DNA from: an uncultured Bulleidia sp.
Lineage (GTDB): Bacteria; Bacillota_I; Bacilli_A; Erysipelotrichales; Erysipelotrichaceae
Length of the DNA: 23,418 nucleotides
NCBI GenBank assembly: GCA_934757945.1
Contig: CAKVLT010000024.1
Span: 1 to 23,418, forward strand
Direction of reading: 5' to 3'
In this document: positions 15,598 to 23,191 of the stretch, piece by piece
Position numbering within the stretch: the stretch's first letter is position 1
How the letters are laid out: every line of letters starts with the position of its first letter
Translations under genes and position numbers: made by a program
Notes under the pieces: model-generated
Told to the model about the DNA's origin: nothing
The model's input: the letters and a program-made list of their open reading frames with translations, nothing else
Databases searched by the model: none

Positions 15598-16116
15598 ATG
15601 GAAAAAATTGTAATTTCTTTATTAACTGCCGTCCTGTTACTGACAGGATGTTCCAATTCGAAAAAACTCGTGCTGGAGACATATGAAATGTATTATCAGA
15701 TCATCAGTGAAAACTCTGAATATGTAAAAGACAGTCCGTATTATACGCTTTCCTATGAAGTGAAAAAGGGTGATGATAATCAATATAATTACTATCTGTT
15801 TCTGGATAACCCGTCTATATCCATGTATGATGTGGTGTTTATGGCTGTGGAAAATGATGTCAGTTTTAACTCTAATCTTCAGATGGTACCCAGCATTGGC
15901 ATTTTTGACGGGAAATATCAGCTTGTGCCAAATCAGATCAATAAAGATAAAGGATTTGTCAAAGGTATGATGATTTCGGGTGAATCTTCTTATGACAAAA
16001 TCAATCTTAAAGTACTGGTCGAATGGAAGGATAAGAGCAGAAAGAAAACCATACGCGAATTTCATCATGTACAGCTGACACTTGATGGGTATACATACCT
16101 GGAGAATGCTTCATGA
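15598..16116 (+). CDS. Predicted lipoprotein in flippase operon
   Basis: 172 residues with a lipoprotein signal: Lys near the start, hydrophobic core and LLLTGC, Cys at 18. The mature protein is soluble, about 150 residues, with Tyr-rich beta-like stretches (YYTLSYEVKKGDDNQYNYYLF). I do not recognise the family. ATG 15598 is chosen because the longer frame (from 15571) begins inside the terminator and the signal peptide starts at 15598. Its stop overlaps the start of the flippase gene (ATGA), so the two are translationally coupled and probably work at the same membrane site. Confidence 0.78.
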   Translation: MEKIVISLLTAVLLLTGCSNSKKLVLETYEMYYQIISENSEYVKDSPYYTLSYEVKKGDDNQYNYYLFLDNPSISMYDVVFMAVENDVSFNSNLQMVPSIGIFDGKYQLVPNQINKDKGFVKGMMISGESSYDKINLKVLVEWKDKSRKKTIREFHHVQLTLDGYTYLENAS

Positions 16117-17603
16117 AAGTAGGAAGTAGTTTTCATGCACATCAAAGTATATGCATATGGCTAATTATACTGACTTCCTGCATTCTGGGATTACCTCTGT
16201 TTTATTTTTCTGCTTCTGCAGTTGCTGCCGCGTACACTCTTTTTAAAGTGATGTTTCTGTCTGTTTTACTTGAGGTAGCTTTACCGTTTGGACTTGGCAG
16301 TTATTTTGATGCATTGTATTCTCTGGATAAAAACAAAACAATCATAGAGCAATACCGCAAGACTGTTGCTTTTTTTACTATTGCAGGTATATGCCTTATT
16401 TTCATTATCTGTTTATCGGCATCTTCTTTACAGACTTTCCTGCGGATTGAACAGGAGTGGTTTCCTTCGATTGTCTGTATATTGTCACCTTTGTTTTTAC
16501 TGCAGAGCATTTCCGGAATTCACAGAGCAGTGGATATAGGTATGAGAAGAATAGCTTCTTATAAAAAAACTCTCGTAAAAGAACAGGCTTATAAAGTAGT
16601 CCTTACGTTAGCACTTGCTTTTGTGACTATGAGGTTTCTTAATAAATCTTCAGAATGGATGGTTTTCAGTTTCAGTATTGCATCATTATTTTCTAGTGCT
16701 GTATATGCCGGATATTATTGTTTTAAAAATATAGATTTTTTAAAAAAGAATCTTTTTAAAAAATGTGTACCGGACTCTTCCGTAGTGCTTGTAATTTGTG
16801 TGGCAGGAATGAAATATCTGTTTCCGTATGCATTATTTTTTATAGATTTTTGTTGTGTCTCTCTTTTTACGTCTTCCTCTATGGAAGTCTACTATGTCAT
16901 GTTACTGTATTCCTGTATAGGGTATGCGTGTGTTTATCCACATATTCATACTTTGATAGAACATGTGGATGAGGCATACAAGAATAAAAATGAGAAGAGA
17001 ATAGAAAAGGAAATCAATGTTTCCTTTGTACACATGACATGTACATTGTTACCATTATGCTGCTATCTTGCATTTCATGGGGGCTCTTTATCTGCTTTGA
17101 TTGCCGGGAATGTTTATAGTGATATATGGTCACACAATATGTTGCTGTTTTCGTTATGGGTATTGTTATTTGCATTCTATTCCATTTCAGGATTTCTTGT
17201 ATATGCCATCAAAAGAGAAAAAAGTTTTGTGTTTTATTACGGATTGGGCTGTGCCATTAAAATCTTTGCGTTTCTGTTTATTCCAAAGACGGTTTCTCTG
17301 TCATATTTTCTTTCTGTGAACTGCATTATTTACGGTATGCTTTTGTTTTTGAATATGGCAAGAATTAGAAATGTGGTTATGACCTATTTTGTATACTTTT
17401 TGAATAAATGTGTACGTATCCTTCTGGTATGTTGTGGTGTACATGGTGCCTTATTTATGTTTGAGTCTTTTGTTATGGAACATCTGGAGTTTGGTCCGTA
17501 TACAGGTATTCTGGTGAATGCAGGAAAGATGGTAATCTATCTGTTTATGACGTATATTGGATGTGATGTATTACGCCTCAGAAAGAAAGGAAGATCTGTA
17601 TGA
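16113..17603 (+). CDS. MurJ/YtgP-like polytopic membrane protein (MOP flippase superfamily), divergent
   Basis: 496 residues, around 12-14 hydrophobic helices, no signal peptide. Spacing of segments such as ALPFGLGSYFDALYSLDKNK and the IHRAVDIGMRRIASYKK stretch corresponds to the FPAAVSKF and FFQGHQ regions of Bacillus YtgP (MurJ-type lipid II flippase). The next gene matches ytzG, the neighbour of ytgP in Bacillus, which supports this. Differences: shorter than YtgP (about 540), no Arg in the first membrane segment where YtgP has SRILG, and about 21 Cys residues, many in helices. It may move lipid-linked precursors, but loss of charged residues leaves activity uncertain. Other polysaccharide flippases of the superfamily are an alternative. 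Confidence 0.65.
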   Translation: MKVGSSFHAHQSICIWLIILTSCILGLPLFYFSASAVAAAYTLFKVMFLSVLLEVALPFGLGSYFDALYSLDKNKTIIEQYRKTVAFFTIAGICLIFIICLSASSLQTFLRIEQEWFPSIVCILSPLFLLQSISGIHRAVDIGMRRIASYKKTLVKEQAYKVVLTLALAFVTMRFLNKSSEWMVFSFSIASLFSSAVYAGYYCFKNIDFLKKNLFKKCVPDSSVVLVICVAGMKYLFPYALFFIDFCCVSLFTSSSMEVYYVMLLYSCIGYACVYPHIHTLIEHVDEAYKNKNEKRIEKEINVSFVHMTCTLLPLCCYLAFHGGSLSALIAGNVYSDIWSHNMLLFSLWVLLFAFYSISGFLVYAIKREKSFVFYYGLGCAIKIFAFLFIPKTVSLSYFLSVNCIIYGMLLFLNMARIRNVVMTYFVYFLNKCVRILLVCCGVHGALFMFESFVMEHLEFGPYTGILVNAGKMVIYLFMTYIGCDVLRLRKKGRSV

Positions 17604-18292
17604 TTCGTATTGATAAAGCCATTTCTTCCATGGGATATGGAAGCAGAAAAGATATAAAGACATTATTGAAAGATAAAAGAGTCAGAGTGAATGGTGATTT
17701 TGTGACACGTCCTGAAACTAAAATTAGTGAAGCAGACAAAATTACTATAGATGATATGGAAATTTCCTACAGCAGGTATACCTATCTGATGATGAATAAG
17801 CCGGAAGGTGTTGTCAGTTCCACGGAGAGTAATGATGTCAACGTTATAGATTTGATTGATCAGAAAGTACAGGGACTTTTTCCGTGTGGAAGATTGGATA
17901 AGGATACGACAGGTTTATTATTAATTACCAATGATGGACCATTGGCACATCAGCTGTTATCTCCAAAACATCATGTGGAAAAAGAGTATGCATTAACTTT
18001 GAAACATGCAGTGACTCAACAGGATATTGCACTGATTGCAAAGGGGGTTACAGAAGGGGAAGATACATTTCTTCCAGCTGTGTATACACCAACCGGAGAA
18101 AACACAGGAACTATCATTCTTCATGAAGGAAAATTTCATGAAATCAAAAGAATTTTTTTAGCTCTGGACAATGAAGTGGTGCAGCTGAAAAGAATTCGCA
18201 TGAAAAACCTGGTTTTAGATGAATCTCTAGAACCAGGTGAATACAGACCTCTTACAGAAGAGGAACTTACAGAATTGAAACAGCTGCTTTAA
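17600..18292 (+). CDS. RsuA-family 16S rRNA pseudouridine synthase (YtzG-like)
   Basis: 230 residues. An N-terminal S4 domain (IDKAISSMGYGSRKDIK, VRVNGD) is followed by the catalytic domain with YLMMNKPEGVVSS and GRLDKDTTGLLL, where the Asp is the nucleophile. EGKFHEIKRIFLAL is the family motif near the C-terminus. It converts a uridine of rRNA to pseudouridine; the RsuA type acts on 16S rRNA, but large-subunit targets are possible. ATG 17600 overlaps the stop of the flippase (ATGA). Its 3' end overlaps the 3' end of ispH on the other strand by 26 bases. Confidence 0.92.
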   Translation: MIRIDKAISSMGYGSRKDIKTLLKDKRVRVNGDFVTRPETKISEADKITIDDMEISYSRYTYLMMNKPEGVVSSTESNDVNVIDLIDQKVQGLFPCGRLDKDTTGLLLITNDGPLAHQLLSPKHHVEKEYALTLKHAVTQQDIALIAKGVTEGEDTFLPAVYTPTGENTGTIILHEGKFHEIKRIFLALDNEVVQLKRIRMKNLVLDESLEPGEYRPLTEEELTELKQLL

Positions 18293-19175
18293 CAGGTGTG
18301 AAAACACCTGTTTTTGCGTAAGCCTGTAAGGTTTCAATTACCTGTTTTGTTAATGAATTAGGGGTGGAGGAGCCACTTGTAACAGCAATACATTGCTTGT
18401 CTTTAAAATCTGTTTCCTGCAAATCTTCGATGGAAGAGATTAACAGAACATCTGGAATATTTGCTTTTTTACCGGTTTCGGCAAGCTGTCTGGAGTTGTT
18501 GGACTTAGGATCACCCACAACAATTAAAAGATCTACGTGTTTTGATGCAAGATCCAGCACTGCCTGCTGACGAATTCTTGTGGCATTACAGATTTCCTCT
18601 GCTTCTTTTGCGTCAGGAAATCTTTTTTTACATTCGTCAATGAGGACTTTGGTATCTAAAATGGAGAGAGTGGTCTGATTGGTAATCAGAACTTTTTTTA
18701 ATTCTGGTAACTTATAAATATCTTCTTTACAAGTCACAAGATGTACTTTGCTGGATAAACCGACTGTACCTTCGGATTCCGGATGATTCTTTTTTCCTAT
18801 ATAGATGACATCACCTGTTTTTGTGTGCTGCTTGACAAGATCGTGAGTTTTTAAGACATCTTTACATGTGGCATCTACACAGATAAGGCCTTTTTCACAG
18901 GCTTTCTTTTTCACGTCATCACACACACCATGTGCCGTAAAGATAACCACACCTGTATTTATCTGGTCTAAAAGATCAAGTCTTGTAGCTGTTTTATCCT
19001 CCACAAACTGTATGCCCAGACGCTTGCATGCATCCACCACAAACTGGTTATGTACAATCATTCCCAGCATGGTGATTGGCTGATCCGGGTACTTTTCAGC
19101 TGTATCCTGTGCTATTTTTATGGCTCTTACAACCCCCTGACAATATCCTCTTGGGACAACACTGATGATTTCCAT
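18267..19175 (-). CDS. ispH: 4-hydroxy-3-methylbut-2-enyl diphosphate reductase IspH
   Basis: 302 residues. Cluster ligands are seen in RGYCQGV, VDATCKDV and ICNATRIRQ. Substrate residues are in MLGMIVHN, FTAHGV, NHPESEGTVG, TNQTTLS, DPKSNNSRQLAE and TSGSSTPNS. The enzyme carries out the last step of the MEP pathway, making IPP and DMAPP with a 4Fe-4S cluster. DATCK has Lys where Bacillus has Pro. GAAAGGAAAG precedes the ATG. The last eight or so codons overlap ytzG and the last fifteen include that gene's terminator hairpin. IspG, the previous enzyme in the pathway, is also encoded in this window on the same strand. Confidence 0.97.
   Translation of the reverse strand: MEIISVVPRGYCQGVVRAIKIAQDTAEKYPDQPITMLGMIVHNQFVVDACKRLGIQFVEDKTATRLDLLDQINTGVVIFTAHGVCDDVKKKACEKGLICVDATCKDVLKTHDLVKQHTKTGDVIYIGKKNHPESEGTVGLSSKVHLVTCKEDIYKLPELKKVLITNQTTLSILDTKVLIDECKKRFPDAKEAEEICNATRIRQQAVLDLASKHVDLLIVVGDPKSNNSRQLAETGKKANIPDVLLISSIEDLQETDFKDKQCIAVTSGSSTPNSLTKQVIETLQAYAKTGVFTPVKAAVSIL
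18291..18315 (+). terminator. Intrinsic terminator of the lipoprotein-flippase-ytzG operon, inside ispH
   Basis: AACAGGTGT (18291-18299) pairs with ACACCTGTT (18304-18312) around GAAA, followed by T residues on the plus strand. On the minus strand the hairpin is followed by no U run, so it serves only the plus-strand operon. It is inside the coding end of ispH. Confidence 0.88.
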
Positions 19176-19219
19176 TAGACTTTCCTTTCTTTTCTTGTAT
19201 AATTCTGTGTGTTATTTGT

Positions 19220-19228
19220 AGTATACCA
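19220..19228 (-). promoter_or_regulatory. Candidate ispH promoter (extended -10)
   Basis: On the minus strand TGGTATACT, an extended -10 (TGN before TATACT), about 45 bases before the ATG. No good -35 is seen. The same gap must hold the cshB-like promoter on the plus strand, which I cannot pinpoint. Confidence 0.4.
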
Positions 19229-19259
19229 TATTCAAAAGAGAAGGAGTGTGAGATAGAAA

Positions 19260-20624
19260 ATGAAAAGATTTGAAGATTTTAATATGAAAAAAGAAACCAT
19301 GGAATTTATTCGCAGAAATGGTTTTACCACCCCAACCCCTATACAAGAAGAAGTAATTCCTTCCGCTATCAAAGGAAAGGATGTTTTAGGTTTATCCAAG
19401 ACAGGTACTGGTAAAACTCATGCTTATCTGATTCCATTGATGGAAGTTGTAGATGAAACAAGTAATCATCCTCAGGCAGTTATTACCGCTCCTACAAGAG
19501 AGCTGGCGATTCAGATTTTTGACAAAGTGAAAGTCATGCAGGAAATCAAACCTGACTTAAGAGTGCGTCTGTTCATTGGAGGACAGCAGCGCTCTGAAGA
19601 TGTGGAATCTTTATCTAAAGGACAGCCACATATTGTTGTTGGTACTCCTGGAAGAATTAAAGATCTGTTTCTTGATACAGGCGGATTACGTCTTGATCTT
19701 GCAAAGATTCTGGTTGTTGATGAAGTGGATATGACATTGGAATTTGGATTCCTGGATGATATTGATCAGTGTGCTTCCAGAATGCCGGAAGATTTACAAA
19801 TGCTGGCGTTCTCGGCAACTATGCCTGACCAGTTGCGCCCGTTCATTCGTAAATATATGTCCAATCCTGTGACTTTCCAGATTGGAGAAATGGTTCGTTT
19901 TAATCCGGATATCCATCATGTACTTGTGCCATGTTACCATCATACATTTGCAGAAACAATCCAGTCTATTTTGCCTGGATTCCAGCCATATGTCTGTCTG
20001 ATTTTCTGCAACACGAGACAGGAAGCTTCTTCTATTGCGGAAGAATTACGTAACAGCGGAGTGGATGTGAATGAATTGCATGGAGATCTGACTTCCCGTA
20101 AGAGAAAACAGGCTATGAAAGATCTGGAATTATCGCAGCATACTTATGTTGTTTGTACTGATCTTGCTGCAAGAGGTATTGATATTGATACAGTTACTCA
20201 TGTTATTTCCTGTGGATTCCCGGATGATCTGGAATATTATGTACATCGAGCAGGAAGAACAGGAAGAGCAGGAGAAAAAGGCACATGTTTTGCTTTATAT
20301 CATGAAGAAGATGATGCGTCTATTCGTTCTTTAAAGAAGATGGGTATCCATTTTGATCATATGCGCTATAAATCCAGTGGATGGCAGACATTACATCCAT
20401 ATGGGCAGAAACGTCTGAAGACAGATGATGAACTTGAAAAGAAAATTGCCATGATTTATACCAAAAAGAATCAGAAGGTAAAACCTGGGTACAAGAAAAA
20501 GCGTGCAAAACAGATTGAGACCATTCATCGTCATAAAAAGAGAGATATGATTCGTGCAAAAATCCGTGAAGAAAAGAAAGCTATGTATAAAGAAAGACAG
20601 ATAGCTAAGAATAATGGAAAATAA
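19260..20624 (+). CDS. cshB: DEAD-box RNA helicase, CshB/YqfR-like
   Basis: 454 residues. In order: Q motif (FEDFNMKKE...TPTPIQEEVIP), Walker A SKTGTGKT, PTRELAIQ, GTPGRIKDL, motif II DEVD (154-157), SAT in FSATMP, FCNTRQEA, TDLAARGIDID and HRAGRTGRAG. The tail (about 400-454) is very basic and may bind RNA. Motif II has Val in place of the usual Ala. Position between ispH and nfo matches Bacillus yqfR (cshB). The enzyme remodels RNA, often linked to ribosome assembly or cold growth. AGAAGGAGTG lies about 13 bases before the ATG, longer than usual. Its end overlaps nfo by 11 bases. Confidence 0.93.
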   Translation: MKRFEDFNMKKETMEFIRRNGFTTPTPIQEEVIPSAIKGKDVLGLSKTGTGKTHAYLIPLMEVVDETSNHPQAVITAPTRELAIQIFDKVKVMQEIKPDLRVRLFIGGQQRSEDVESLSKGQPHIVVGTPGRIKDLFLDTGGLRLDLAKILVVDEVDMTLEFGFLDDIDQCASRMPEDLQMLAFSATMPDQLRPFIRKYMSNPVTFQIGEMVRFNPDIHHVLVPCYHHTFAETIQSILPGFQPYVCLIFCNTRQEASSIAEELRNSGVDVNELHGDLTSRKRKQAMKDLELSQHTYVVCTDLAARGIDIDTVTHVISCGFPDDLEYYVHRAGRTGRAGEKGTCFALYHEEDDASIRSLKKMGIHFDHMRYKSSGWQTLHPYGQKRLKTDDELEKKIAMIYTKKNQKVKPGYKKKRAKQIETIHRHKKRDMIRAKIREEKKAMYKERQIAKNNGK

Positions 20625-21498
20625 AGAAATTATTCTTGGGTGTCATGTGCAGATGAAAGCACCACAGTTTCTGGAAGGCAGTGTCAAAGAAGCTTTATCT
20701 TATGGTGCTAACGCATTAATGCTTTATACAGGTGCTCCTCAGAATACAAAAAGAAGACCTGTAGAAGATTTGCATATTCTGCAGGCACATGCTTTGATGG
20801 AGGAACATCATATTCCTTCATCACACATGATAGTCCACGCACCATATATTATTAATCCTGCCAATTCCACCAAGGCATATGTTTATGATCTTGCACGGGA
20901 ATTTTTGCAAAATGAGGTGGATCGTGTACAGGCAATAGGTGCTTCCTATTGCGTATTACATCCGGGTTCTTTTACGGATTCCACTCTGGAAACGGGCATA
21001 GACACTATTATTGAACAGCTGAACAGCATTGATTTTACAGACAGACAAGTTACCATCTGTCTTGAAACTATGGCTGGAAAAGGCTCAGAAATAGGATATA
21101 AGCTGGAACAGATTGAAAGTATATTGTCTAAACTGCAGAACAGCGCACATTTTGGTATTTGTCTGGATACCTGTCACATGCATGACGCAGGATATGATGT
21201 ACATGCTTTTGATGCATGGCTGGATGAAATAGACCATGTGATAGGATTGGATAAAGTACATGTAGTACATCTGAATGATTCAAAAAATGTACAGGGAGCA
21301 AGAAAAGATCGGCATGCCAATATAGGGCTGGGTGAAATTGGATTTGATACATTATGTGCCATTGCCCATAGCACCAGATTGCAATCTGTTCCTAAGATTC
21401 TGGAAACACCATACATTAATAAGAAACCACCATATGCAAAGGAAATAGACATGCTTAGAAAGCAGCAGTATATTGCAGGGTGGCAAGAACAATATTAA
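20614..21498 (+). CDS. nfo: Endonuclease IV (AP endonuclease)
   Basis: 294 residues. Metal-binding residues of the TIM-barrel family are visible in VHAPYIIN, CVLHPGS, CLETMAGKG, LDTCHMHDAGYD, VHLNDSK and DRHANIGLG plus ETPY, which together supply the three-zinc site. The enzyme cuts DNA 5' to abasic sites in base excision repair. Start ATG 20614 lies inside the end of the helicase gene and has only a weak ribosome site, suggesting coupling. Synteny with Bacillus yqfR-yqfS supports the call. Confidence 0.96.
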   Translation: MENKEIILGCHVQMKAPQFLEGSVKEALSYGANALMLYTGAPQNTKRRPVEDLHILQAHALMEEHHIPSSHMIVHAPYIINPANSTKAYVYDLAREFLQNEVDRVQAIGASYCVLHPGSFTDSTLETGIDTIIEQLNSIDFTDRQVTICLETMAGKGSEIGYKLEQIESILSKLQNSAHFGICLDTCHMHDAGYDVHAFDAWLDEIDHVIGLDKVHVVHLNDSKNVQGARKDRHANIGLGEIGFDTLCAIAHSTRLQSVPKILETPYINKKPPYAKEIDMLRKQQYIAGWQEQY

Positions 21499-21526
21499 AG
21501 ATTGGATGAAACAACCAATCTTTTTT
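21497..21526 (+). terminator. Intrinsic terminator of cshB-nfo operon
   Basis: AAAGATTGG (21497-21505) pairs with CCAATCTTT (21515-21523) followed by T residues; the stem begins within the nfo stop codon. Confidence 0.88.
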
Positions 21527-21795
21527 ATGATGAGTATGTAGCGTGGAATTTAGCCTGAATCTTAAGAAAACTGCACTCGATTCACAATCTTATAGTGTTA
21601 GCGTTTATTTATACATATTTCTGTATATTTCAAAGCCTGATAGCTTCATGATAAGTCCATTATGGTAAGGTTTGACCAAATCTTTGTGTTATTTATTTTC
21701 TTTTTCATAGAGTACTACCTTTGCTCAGATAGAGTAAAGCATGAAATGAAAACAATAAATGCTTTCTTTTGGGTCTGATGTTACTTTATGACGAA
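21527..21795. other. Non-coding gap between nfo and ispG, possible small RNA
   Basis: No credible gene on either strand. AT-rich sequence with TTGACC (21672-21677) and TATTTT (21694-21699), a weak promoter at 16-base spacing, then two hairpins that share bases: TTTGCTC/GAGTAAA (21720-21738) and AAAGCAT/ATGCTTT (21736-21765), the second followed by CTTTT. A transcript of about 65 bases is conceivable. It could equally be decayed sequence. Confidence 0.25.
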
Positions 21796-21826
21796 ATTAG
21801 AAAAGAGAGGATGGTAGTCCTCTCTT
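21796..21826 (-). terminator. Intrinsic terminator of ispG
   Basis: AAGAGAGGA (21803-21811) pairs with TCCTCTCTT (21818-21826) around a six-base loop; on the minus strand it is followed by TTCTAATTT, a broken U run. Confidence 0.75.
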
Positions 21827-21838
21827 GGATGACAGCAT

Positions 21839-22906
21839 TTACTTCTTGTGTTTTTCAGCAATGAATTTCTGGATTTCTTCGACAAGTGCATCGTAGATTT
21901 CTGCCTGAGGTACCGTACGCAGAATTTTACCGTGTTTAAAAAGAATACCTGAATCATAAGAACCGGCGATGCCAATATCAGCTCTTCCTGCTTCCTGGAT
22001 GCCATTTACTGGACAACCCATGATAGCTACAGTGATATCTTCATGAATTGTGCTCAGGTATTGTTCCATTTTTTTGACTAAAGGTAACATGTCATACTGG
22101 ATTCGTCCACATGTTGGGCAGGCAATCAGATCCGGTACATTTTCAATCAGTCCGAAACATTTCAATAACTGTTTGCCGATAATCAGTTCTTCTTTTGGTG
22201 GGGCAGATACAGATACACGGATGGTATCGCCAATACCTTCATTCAGTAATGCACCTAAAGCAGCAGAGGATTTCACTGCACTTTCCGTAAATCCCCCAGC
22301 TTCTGTAACGCCAAGGTGAAGAGGATAAGGGTAATGTTCACTTGCAAGTTTGTAGGTATCAATGGTCAGCTGTACATTACTGCTCTTGAAGGATAAGCAG
22401 ATATCATGGAAATCGAGATCTTCCAGAATCTTTACATGCCTGTCTGCTGAAGCAATCATGGCTTCTGCGGATAAGCCGTACTGTTCCAGAAATTGTTTTT
22501 CCAAAGAGCCTCCGTTAATGCCGATACGAATTGGTACGTGTTTTTCTTTGCACATTTTTACGACTGCTTCCGTATGTTCTTTGGAACCGATATTTCCAGG
22601 ATTGATTCTGATGGCATCAACGCCTCCTTCAAGGGCAATTAATGCAAGACGATAGTTGAAGTGGATGTCAGCGACTAATGGCAGATGAATTCTTTCTTTT
22701 AAGGCAGGAATAGCTCTTGCGTCTTCTTCATCCAGCACAGCAATACGAATGATTTCACATCCATTTTCTTCAAGTTCATTAATCTGTTCTACAGATCTTT
22801 CGATATCTTTTGCAGGTATATTTGTCATGGATTGCAGGATACAACGGTTTTGACCACCTATCTGTACATTCCCGACATAAATGGGTCTAGTTTCTGTTCT
22901 CTTCAT
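21839..22906 (-). CDS. ispG: 4-hydroxy-3-methylbut-2-en-1-yl diphosphate synthase IspG
   Basis: 355 residues, the normal bacterial size. TIM-barrel signatures include VGNVQIGG, QSMTN, LVADIHFNYRLAL and RINPGNIG. The C-terminal iron-sulfur domain has CPTCGR and MGCPVNGIQEAGRADIG, giving the three Cys ligands and the conserved Glu. It makes HMBPP, the substrate of IspH, in the MEP pathway. Start ATG (22904-22906) has AGGAGG five bases upstream; nine more codons are open but lie over the promoter. Divergent from rpmG. Confidence 0.97.
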   Translation of the reverse strand: MKRTETRPIYVGNVQIGGQNRCILQSMTNIPAKDIERSVEQINELEENGCEIIRIAVLDEEDARAIPALKERIHLPLVADIHFNYRLALIALEGGVDAIRINPGNIGSKEHTEAVVKMCKEKHVPIRIGINGGSLEKQFLEQYGLSAEAMIASADRHVKILEDLDFHDICLSFKSSNVQLTIDTYKLASEHYPYPLHLGVTEAGGFTESAVKSSAALGALLNEGIGDTIRVSVSAPPKEELIIGKQLLKCFGLIENVPDLIACPTCGRIQYDMLPLVKKMEQYLSTIHEDITVAIMGCPVNGIQEAGRADIGIAGSYDSGILFKHGKILRTVPQAEIYDALVEEIQKFIAEKHKK

Positions 22907-22922
22907 AAAACCTCCTGTAATT

Positions 22923-22928
22923 ATTATA
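22923..22928 (-). promoter_or_regulatory. Candidate ispG -10 element
   Basis: TATAAT on the minus strand, 17 bases from the start codon. The transcript would begin almost at the AGGAGG. No good -35 hexamer; tentative. Confidence 0.3.
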
Positions 22929-22938
22929 TACAAATCTG

Positions 22939-22967
22939 TTGGAAAAGAAGAATGATTCTGCTATAAT
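22939..22967 (+). promoter_or_regulatory. Promoter of rpmG
   Basis: TTGGAA (22939-22944), 17-base spacer, perfect TATAAT (22962-22967) with extended TG (TGC before the hexamer). Confidence 0.7.
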
Positions 22968-22997
22968 CAAGCCGGTAAGAAGTGAGGAGGTATCAAG

Positions 22998-23150
22998 ATG
23001 GCTAGAGAAAATATTACATTTAAGTGCACAGAATGTGGCGAAGAAAACTATATCGGCACTAGAAACAAGCGTAAGCATACAGAAAAGATGGAAATCAAAA
23101 AGTATTGCCCACGTTGTAATAAGATGACACTTCATAAGGAGAAGAAATAA
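22998..23150 (+). CDS. rpmG: 50S ribosomal protein L33 (zinc-binding form)
   Basis: 50 residues: starts MARENITFKC and has CxxC pairs at 10/13 and 37/40, the zinc-ribbon ligands of the C+ form of L33, followed by KMTLHKEKK. AGGAGG lies seven bases before the ATG. Ribosomal protein of the large subunit near the E site. Genomes with this C+ form often carry a Zn-free paralogue under zinc control; none is seen here. Own promoter and terminator. Confidence 0.96.
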   Translation: MARENITFKCTECGEENYIGTRNKRKHTEKMEIKKYCPRCNKMTLHKEKK

Positions 23151-23151
23151 G

Positions 23152-23177
23152 ATTACCTGTATACAGGTAATTTTTTT
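23152..23177 (+). terminator. Intrinsic terminator of rpmG
   Basis: ATTACCTG (23152-23159) pairs with CAGGTAAT (23164-23171) around TATA, followed by seven T. Perfect eight-base-pair stem. Confidence 0.92.
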
Positions 23178-23191
23178 CTTATAGATTCTAT

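Noticed and set aside
15637..16068. 143-residue minus-strand open frame opposite the lipoprotein gene
   Set aside because: The plus-strand frame has a lipobox and is coupled to the next gene; the antisense frame has no ribosome site.
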